A stretch of 15,110 nt of DNA from Cudoniella acicularis (taxonomy: Eukaryota > Ascomycota > Leotiomycetes > Helotiales > Helotiaceae). The translations under genes were made by a program, and so were the position numbers. Each line of letters opens with the position of its first letter. Within the stretch, counting starts at the first letter, position 1. This document shows positions 9,939 through 15,110 of the stretch, one piece after another. The DNA lies in NCBI GenBank assembly GCA_013054445.1, contig JAAMPI010001387.1:1-15110 (forward strand). Reading direction: 5' to 3'. Under the pieces are notes generated by a model. It had not been told where the DNA came from, did no database searches, and saw nothing but the letters and a program-made list of their open reading frames with translations.

Positions 9939-10448
9939 TTCTCAATTACAACCGGGATACGTGCCCTTGGTTAATAAGTCAAATCAATTGTGTCGCGAAT
10001 TCAAAAACCTTCTGCACCTTCTAGAATATATACACAGCAAAGTTACTATGCTACGGGCAAAATATCAAATGAGCCGGACGACCCCTCCGCCTACCCTTGT
10101 GTCGCTTACGGAGTGTACGGAGTTGTGAAAGGGAGGGAGTATCCTTGGACGAATGAATGGACCCTGCGAAGGAGGGAGCTTTAAAGTCTTGGAAATTCCA
10201 ATACGCCCTAACTCTCTAATTTCAAGGTTCAGGATAATACCGGCACTGCACTTGCTTGCACAGTATATCTAAATATGCATGTGCAATCAATTGGGACGAA
10301 TGGATGGATCCTGAATTGAATCGTTAGATGTGAGGTGTAACGGGTAGGGAAGTGTGTGGGATGGGTGGTGATAGGGGTCTTCTTTTCAACTGAGAGAGGT
10401 GGTTGGGGGCGGAAATAAGGTTAAGATAGCGAGGAGGGAAATAACCGC

Positions 10449-10610
10449 GACCCTGTTTCCCCTTCCTCCTCCTCCTTCCCCCCCTCGCTCCCTTTTTCTG
10501 GCTTTCTTTAATTTATATACCGGTAGTACTCCATACTGTAGAAGTAAAGGTAAGAGTTGGAGTGGAGGGAGGGGTCGGGGTCCAAATGGTGTAGGGATTA
10601 GGATTGGGGG
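10449..10610. repeat. pyrimidine tract followed by G-rich, quadruplex-like stretch
   Basis: On the plus strand 10449-10510 is nearly all C and T, while 10567-10610 has runs of three to five G (10567-10569, 10571-10574, 10577-10580, 10594-10596, 10606-10610). Four G-runs lie close enough for a G-quadruplex with one long loop. This is strand-asymmetric simple sequence without coding evidence. Confidence 0.5.
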
Positions 10611-10849
10611 ACTTGAGCTTGTAAAACAAAGCTTGCAGATCCTTGGAAAGAGGGTGCGTCGTGCATGCTGCATATTGTGGCTTGGGTAAAAAATTTTCAT
10701 AGGTGTGTCGGGCTTAAGTCGGTCGTCGTGTGCATGTATGCATGTATGCTGCTAACAAATCTGCAGTTGCGTTTAATTTGTGGTTGAAGATTGAAGCTCG
10801 AAATGAAGATTACCCGACATCCCTGCGAGGCGAAAATCCCGTAGTACAA

Positions 10850-11115
10850 CTGAATATACGACTAAATCACGAATATCTCAACATAAAATAATAAGTTTTA
10901 TTCGTAATGTTCTGACCTTATAGTTAATGTGTTCTGATTCTCATGTGTGTATTTCCTTTCTAGAGAACTTACGTAAAGTTTTATTAATTGTGTTTTAATT
11001 ATTATTTGCTTTGTAACTTGTTTCGTTACGTCGCGTTTTGTCTCCGCCTTAGTGATGTTTTCGAAGTTTAAAACTATTATAATGTTAAATGAGAGCAGAT
11101 ACGTTAATTTATGAT
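10850..11115. other. AT-rich block bordering the NLR region
   Basis: By eye this stretch is clearly richer in A and T than the flanks, with many short runs such as attaattg and taattatt. It has no open frame of note. It may mark the edge of a RIP-affected compartment that includes the NLR gene. Confidence 0.45.
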
Positions 11116-11570
11116 ATTTGGGTTTGTTTCATTCAAAGAGGAGTAAAGTTTCGTGCAGGAGAATCGAGCGGTCACGAAATATGCCTTGGCTATGCTTCCT
11201 GTTTCTAATTTTAAGGCCTCAGGCTGAGTATGGCAGAGGTGGCGGTAGGTGGATGTGGTTCGTAAATGATGTCGCCTTAGGCTTTAGCGACTTCCTTAGT
11301 CATTATTCTATCTCAACGTTGAACAGCACTACTATACTATCGGCGGACGTTTTTTAAGCTATTATTCTATCTATTCTGACTAGTCATGTTATTCTCTATC
11401 GGCTGAGGCACTAATCTCTAATTCCTCTGCTTGCTATTTAAGTAGTGCTGTACGGGAAGTCAAAGTATTGGGATGATTAGTACCTAAGATCCGGATCCGT
11501 AGTGTTATACATTCCTCTATTAGCTTAAGGGCCTCTATATCTCGGCTATATCCTTTCTATGTAAAGGTAA

Positions 11571-11822
11571 GATTGTTTATACTAGTTAGCGTGTCTGGAT
11601 GGTCCGCTCCGAGCTTCGTCTTCCTCGTCTCCATCACTTGCACCTCCAGCTCTTCGGCCTCGCCCTATCGTCCTTGATTCTAATACGTCGACGCCAGATT
11701 GTTTATACTAGTCAGCGTGTCTGGATGGTCCGCTCCGAGCTTCGTCTTCCTCGTCTCTATCACTTGCACCTCTAGCTCTTCGGCCTCGCCCCATCGTCCT
11801 TGATTCCTGTACGTCGACGCTA
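11571..11822 (-). repeat. two near-identical 126-bp tandem units encoding 42-residue TPRs
   Basis: Units 11571-11696 and 11697-11822 are identical at 118 of 126 positions, while the next unit (from 11823) is much more diverged. The 126-bp period equals one kinesin-light-chain-type TPR. Differences are at 11587, 11632, 11647, 11666, 11681, 11682, 11683 and 11695 against the positions 126 higher. Five (11587, 11632, 11647, 11666, 11695) are CpA versus TpA transitions on the plus strand, with TpA sometimes in one unit and sometimes in the other. High identity points to recent duplication or concerted evolution, as known for sensor repeats of fungal NLRs. Confidence 0.9.
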
Positions 11823-13190
11823 GTTTAGCTATACTAGTTAGCGTAGAAGGATGGTTCGCGCCAAGATCTCTCTTCTCGATTTCAAGAACTTCAGTGATTG
11901 CAGCCTCGGCCTCATTCCATCGTCCGTCTTCGTAAAGGCACATTCCATACCTCCAGATAAGATCCATCCTACTTTGCTAATCTTTGTCGACTAGATTAGA
12001 TTCTAGTACATAACGCGCGTGTGGCAGGAATGTTCTCCAAACACTTCTATTCTTGTGGTCTTTATCCGGAAACACTTCCTGTAGTCGCGTAATTACTCCC
12101 TCTGTCGAATGAGCAAGTAATTTTTCTTTCCGAAGCCAGTTCCGCATTGATAAATGTACCAGCGGATGGAGATCGAGAGCTAGGTCTGCGGGCCGTTTAG
12201 TGATAAAGGAGTAGGCGTTAAGCGTCCCAATCGCCTCTATCTCTTTCTTGTGCGACTGTCCTGGCGGAAGAAGAGACTGCGGAATATCCTTCGGATCGAT
12301 ACAGCACATGAATGACAAGTAGTCTGCTGCTAGAGCGTCGCGTCGCCGAATCTGCTCGAACGAAATTAGCCACGTTGTAGCCACTGGGTTCTTCACGTTG
12401 CGATATCTCCTAGAATCCTGAAACTCCTCGCTCAATAGATCAATGACCTCCTCTTCCTGTTCTTCTAAGAGCAAAAGATATTCTGCAAGCGTTATCCCGT
12501 TCTCATTAATATACGCGGCTGCCTGAACGATGGCCAGCGGGAGGTAAGTAAGCTCTATAAGCAGGGCTGTAGCGTCCTGCCGGTTCTTGACAAGATCCGG
12601 ATTTACCAGGCATTTCTGCAGCAGCAGTACAGATAATTCTTCGTTCATCTCCTGAACTTCCACGATATTCTCTTGTGCAAGCTTCACCGCCGTCTTCCTA
12701 TCCCGCGTCGTGAACATTATAGAACCTTGCTTGCTCCTTGGTAGGTAGTCGATCAGACCGCCGGATTCCTGTGCACCAGATCCCGGCTTTGCGATCCACA
12801 TATCTATATCGTCGGCGTTGTCAAATACAAGCAGCCACTGGCCAGCGTCATCCCTGCTCAGGTACTCTTCCACAAGTTTCTTCACATCTGCCTCTTTGTC
12901 CTCCCAAGCAGGTATTCCAAGCAGTTGCGCAATGTCGAGGTACGTTTGATAAAGACTTTCCATATTAGTCGCGGGTATCCAGATAACTGAGCAATTCTTA
13001 TGCTCGTCTTTTATTCGGTAGACAAACTCGAGCAACAACTGCGTCTTGCCTACTCCACCAAGCCCCCAGATTGCAACTTTTGTAGTTTGACCCCTACTAA
13101 ATAATTTTTCTTCAACCTTAGCAAGCTCGGTCCCACGACCAGTGAAGTTGGGATTTCTGTCGAATGGTACGATAAAAGGAGCGATATTAT

Positions 13191-13239
13191 CTATATACTA
13201 GAACTTAGTATAGGCTGAGTCATATTAGATATACTATAC
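13191..13239 (-). other. spliceosomal intron between HET and NB-ARC exons (49 nt)
   Basis: Minus strand donor gaag|GTATAG at 13239 and acceptor TATATAG at 13191, phase 1. Joining makes codon 257 GAT and restores the frame into APFIVPFDRNPNF, a typical lead-in to fungal NB-ARC domains. The nearer TTCTAG acceptor would give an immediate TAA, so it is rejected. A CTAAG branch-like sequence lies about 14 nt before the acceptor. Confidence 0.88.
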
Positions 13240-14008
13240 CTTCTAGGTCTTTCAGCTCGCTACTGTCTTTAGAGAATTCCTTTACTGTCATTTGGAGCCT
13301 TTTTAGCGCGGCCTCCTTCCCCTCGCCATAGATAGGCGGCATAGACACCTTGCAAAGACCTAGTAAACAGTATACTATGTCTTCTTCCTCTGTTGTCTGG
13401 CGTTGCACTGCCCATTCTCTCCGCTCAGCTATGCTAAAATGAGAGAAGGGATTTCCTTGCAGAGCCTGAATTGGAATTCTGGTAATCTTGTGAATTAGCT
13501 TTTCGAGTGAGTTCTTGTCACCCAATCTCTTGCCCTCCTTAGAGAAAAATTCGACTGTCGCCGGAGCAATAAGTTCTTGAAGCGTCCAGCCTCTAGTAAA
13601 CCATTTACTATCCCGAAAAGCCGCTTCCCATGTGCTCTGCTTTGCCTGAACATCTGCGTCATAGCCAGGGGTCGACACATCCGCGAGATACACGTAGCAT
13701 TTCTTCGCATTTCGATACCAGCGGAACATAGAATTGATAGCAGTCGTAAGCTCGGTGGAATCCGACTTATCAATACAGCAAGTGTCCACCCAGAAGTATT
13801 GTAGGCCATCTTTCATCGCTTGTTCTCCACAAAACTTGATCTTTTCGTAGCCAGTCTTTCTTTCCCCAGCGCCACTGATCAGATCTCTATAGGTGACCTC
13901 TTGGCCATGTGCCCAAGTATGCGAAAGTATTGCATAGGGAAGAGTATTATGGGTAGCAACCTGGACGAGGCTGAATTCGCCCGGGCCTTTGATCTCCAAA
14001 AGACGCAT

Positions 14009-14462
14009 AATTGCGCACGGATTAGGATCTCGTGTGTCTCCCGCGTGTCTGAAGAAGTTAAAGTAAGATCGAATTTCCACGGTTCTGGTCCAGAGCGGAG
14101 TGTAGGATAAGAGTGTCCAACGCAGGGTAGCCCTTCGCAAGGTGCGGGGACATCTGCAGCATGTGATTTATTTCGTGGCGCAGCGCAGTGCTGCCTACGA
14201 ACTGTGGCTTGATCAATCTTAAGCCACAATTTGGAAGTCGAGACAACAAATTGTTCGAGTGCAGACATATGGGCATAAAGATCACAATATACAGAAAGTC
14301 ATAGTGGTTGAATCAAGCTATTATTGATTTTCGGGTACATAACATTGATTTTACCAAAGCCAAACCCCTCGTCTAGCACATCGCACCTACCGGAGAAATC
14401 ATTCACGTTCTTGGGATCCCGAGGCTTCCCTCATGTCTAGAAAGCATACCTGCTCCTGAGGA
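14009..14462. other. upstream flank of the HET gene
   Basis: No gene recognised. It should hold the promoter and leader of the HET-NB-ARC gene on the minus strand. Short frames here overlap the HET exon in other registers and have no domain. No clear TATA box or repeat is visible. Confidence 0.4.
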
Positions 14463-14927
14463 TGGATGAATAAGCTAGTCAAATGGCATGATATACCGCG
14501 TGGCTATGACTAAGACTCTCAAATATTAGCAGAAGGACTTGTCTCCTTTCGTCTCGTTCACACCTTCCCACGCAAGACAGACGTTCGTCATCTCGCTACC
14601 CTTTGCTACTTCTATCTTATTCAACTTTCCTATCACCTCCGAATAATCTAACCAAAGATTTAAAACCGGCCCGCTAATAGCTCTTGTTGGCTTCTGGTCC
14701 GTGTATCGAAGCTGCCCTGGAAAGATACCAAGGAAATCTCCAGGAGTAATAGTAACTAATAGAGTAATAGCAAAGAGTTTGGTTGAGGCAGTCTTGTTAC
14801 TGAAAGTCCTTTTGTCTGATTTACCTTCGTAAGGCACTAGGCTAATGAATATAGACTTATTACGGTGGAGTTGACCTTTAATACTATAACGGAGAATATT
14901 GATATTTGATTTTATAGAAGTAGGTGT
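14463..14927 (-). pseudogene. broken ORF fragment, family not identified
   Basis: The frame is open from 14927 to a TAA at 14526-14528. It includes a compact globular-looking stretch (TPGDFLGIFPGQLRY, then NLWLDYSEVIGKLNK and NVCLAWEGVNE). Directly after the TAA the same frame continues as YLRVLVIATRYIMPFD, then a TAG at 14475-14477, then LIHP. The protein-like character on both sides of the stops suggests CAA-to-TAA and CAG-to-TAG changes, which RIP makes. I recall similar unnamed ORFs repeated in ascomycete genomes but cannot confirm this. The LGIF..G and late hydrophobic pattern faintly resembles a SET fold; this is weak. No ATG start is evident in the open part, so the 5' end is also uncertain. 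Confidence 0.45.
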
Positions 14928-14942
14928 CTAAGGCCTAAGCGG

Positions 14943-14967
14943 GTGGCAATTACAGGGTGTTTGCCAC
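14943..14967. repeat. 7-bp inverted repeat near the right pseudogene
   Basis: gtggcaa (14943-14949) pairs with ttgccac (14961-14967) around an 11-base spacer. It could be the remnant of a mobile-element end or chance; no partner repeat was found within the window. Confidence 0.35.
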
Positions 14968-15110
14968 GCTGCCAGTACCTTGACTTTTTGCAGTCCCTTC
15001 ATGTTAAATAACGAAAGGTTCCAAGGGTAAATAGGAGTTATACCTCTCCAGTTAGTGAAGGTCGGGCCATGACATGGTATGTAAAGAACGTCTGTCAAAA
15101 TTGAACTATA
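14968..15110. other. right edge, nothing recognised
   Basis: No open frame, repeat or RNA gene can be supported in the last 143 bases. Confidence 0.4.

Larger units (their letters stand above)
8801..11388. other. intergenic spacer between bZIP and NLR genes
   Basis: No credible gene. The two flanking genes converge, so this holds both 3' ends; an AATAAA at 9304-9309 (plus) is one possible but distant poly(A) signal for the bZIP gene. It includes a CCACT pentanucleotide repeat, a 16-bp palindrome, a pyrimidine tract facing a G-rich stretch, an 8-bp tandem repeat (gcatgtat twice, 10732-10747) and an AT-rich block. Confidence 0.55.
11389..14008 (-). pseudogene. HET + NB-ARC + TPR (fungal NLR-like) gene, five in-frame TAG codons in the TPR region
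   Basis: Exon 1 is 14008-13240, exon 2 starts at 13190; 856 codons to a TAA at 11389-11391. The start is the MRLLEI typical of HET proteins; the frame is open to 14140 but the extra N-terminus is unlike the family. The HET domain (about 1-245) has YAILSHTW, a FWVDTCCID core, RGWTLQELIAP and PIYGEG. The NB-ARC domain (258-660) has Walker A GLGGVGKT (299-306), Walker B LLVFDNADD (376-384), FTTRDR, a YLPLA version of GLPLA, and LHPLVH in the MHD place. Then come kinesin-light-chain-like TPRs of 42 residues. TAG codons lie at 11977, 11680, 11665, 11557 and 11434 (codons 661, 760, 765, 801, 842), with recognisable TPR sequence between them. Family members sense non-self ligands through the repeats and trigger HET-mediated incompatibility cell death. 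A 660-residue HET-NB-ARC product is still possible. Confidence 0.85.

Noticed and set aside
10386..10700. Open frames on both strands over the pyrimidine tract
   Set aside because: Pro/Arg/Gly runs are translations of simple sequence.
14009..14140. 44-residue N-terminal extension of the HET frame
   Set aside because: HET proteins of this class begin at MRLL; the extension has no family resemblance.
1..15110. CRISPR arrays, tRNA or rRNA genes, bacterial operons, complete transposons
   Set aside because: None seen: no regularly spaced repeats, no tRNA arms or rRNA motifs, no transposase, integrase or reverse transcriptase motifs, and no long terminal repeats.

Overview
The window looks like nuclear DNA of a filamentous ascomycete (Pezizomycotina). 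The evidence is short GT-AG introns of 49 to 57 nt, long gene-poor spacers, a HET-domain NLR-type gene, an ATF/CREB-type bZIP gene, and C-to-T changes in CpA context between repeat copies, which is the signature of repeat-induced point mutation (RIP). I cannot place the genus. Base 3527 is an N, so this is an assembled draft.

Layout. (1) 1-2170, minus strand: 5' part of a TPR + MYND-like zinc finger + SET protein, one intron, running off the left edge without a stop. (2) 2171-7822: about 5.6 kb with no gene I can support. It holds the divergent promoters of the SET and bZIP genes, short repeats and two neighbouring hairpins. The last 700 bases contain one perfect CRE palindrome and two CRE half sites. 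(3) 7823-8800, plus strand: single-exon 325-aa ATF/CREB-family bZIP factor with a 38-codon upstream ORF. (4) 8801-11388: non-coding spacer with simple repeats, a pyrimidine tract, a G-rich stretch and an AT-rich block (about 10850-11115) at the approach to the NLR region. (5) 11389-14008, minus strand: HET + NB-ARC + kinesin-light-chain-like TPR gene, one intron. Its first 660 codons are open, but the TPR part carries five in-frame TAG codons before a natural TAA. (6) 14463-14927, minus strand: fragment of an unrecognised ORF broken by a TAA and a TAG.

The left half looks like ordinary housekeeping or regulatory euchromatin: a methyltransferase-like gene and a stress-type transcription factor that may regulate itself through CRE sites. 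The right third looks like accessory, RIP-affected DNA around a non-self-recognition (heterokaryon-incompatibility-like) gene. The most interesting result is that two 126-bp TPR units in this gene differ at 8 positions. Five of these are CpA/TpA transitions, all on one strand, and this change explains how Trp codons became TAG. Nothing here proves a new system. The main open question is whether the gene is a RIP-killed allele, a truncated HET-NB-ARC protein, or a gene whose UAG codons are recoded, for example by the A-to-I mRNA editing known in some ascomycetes.
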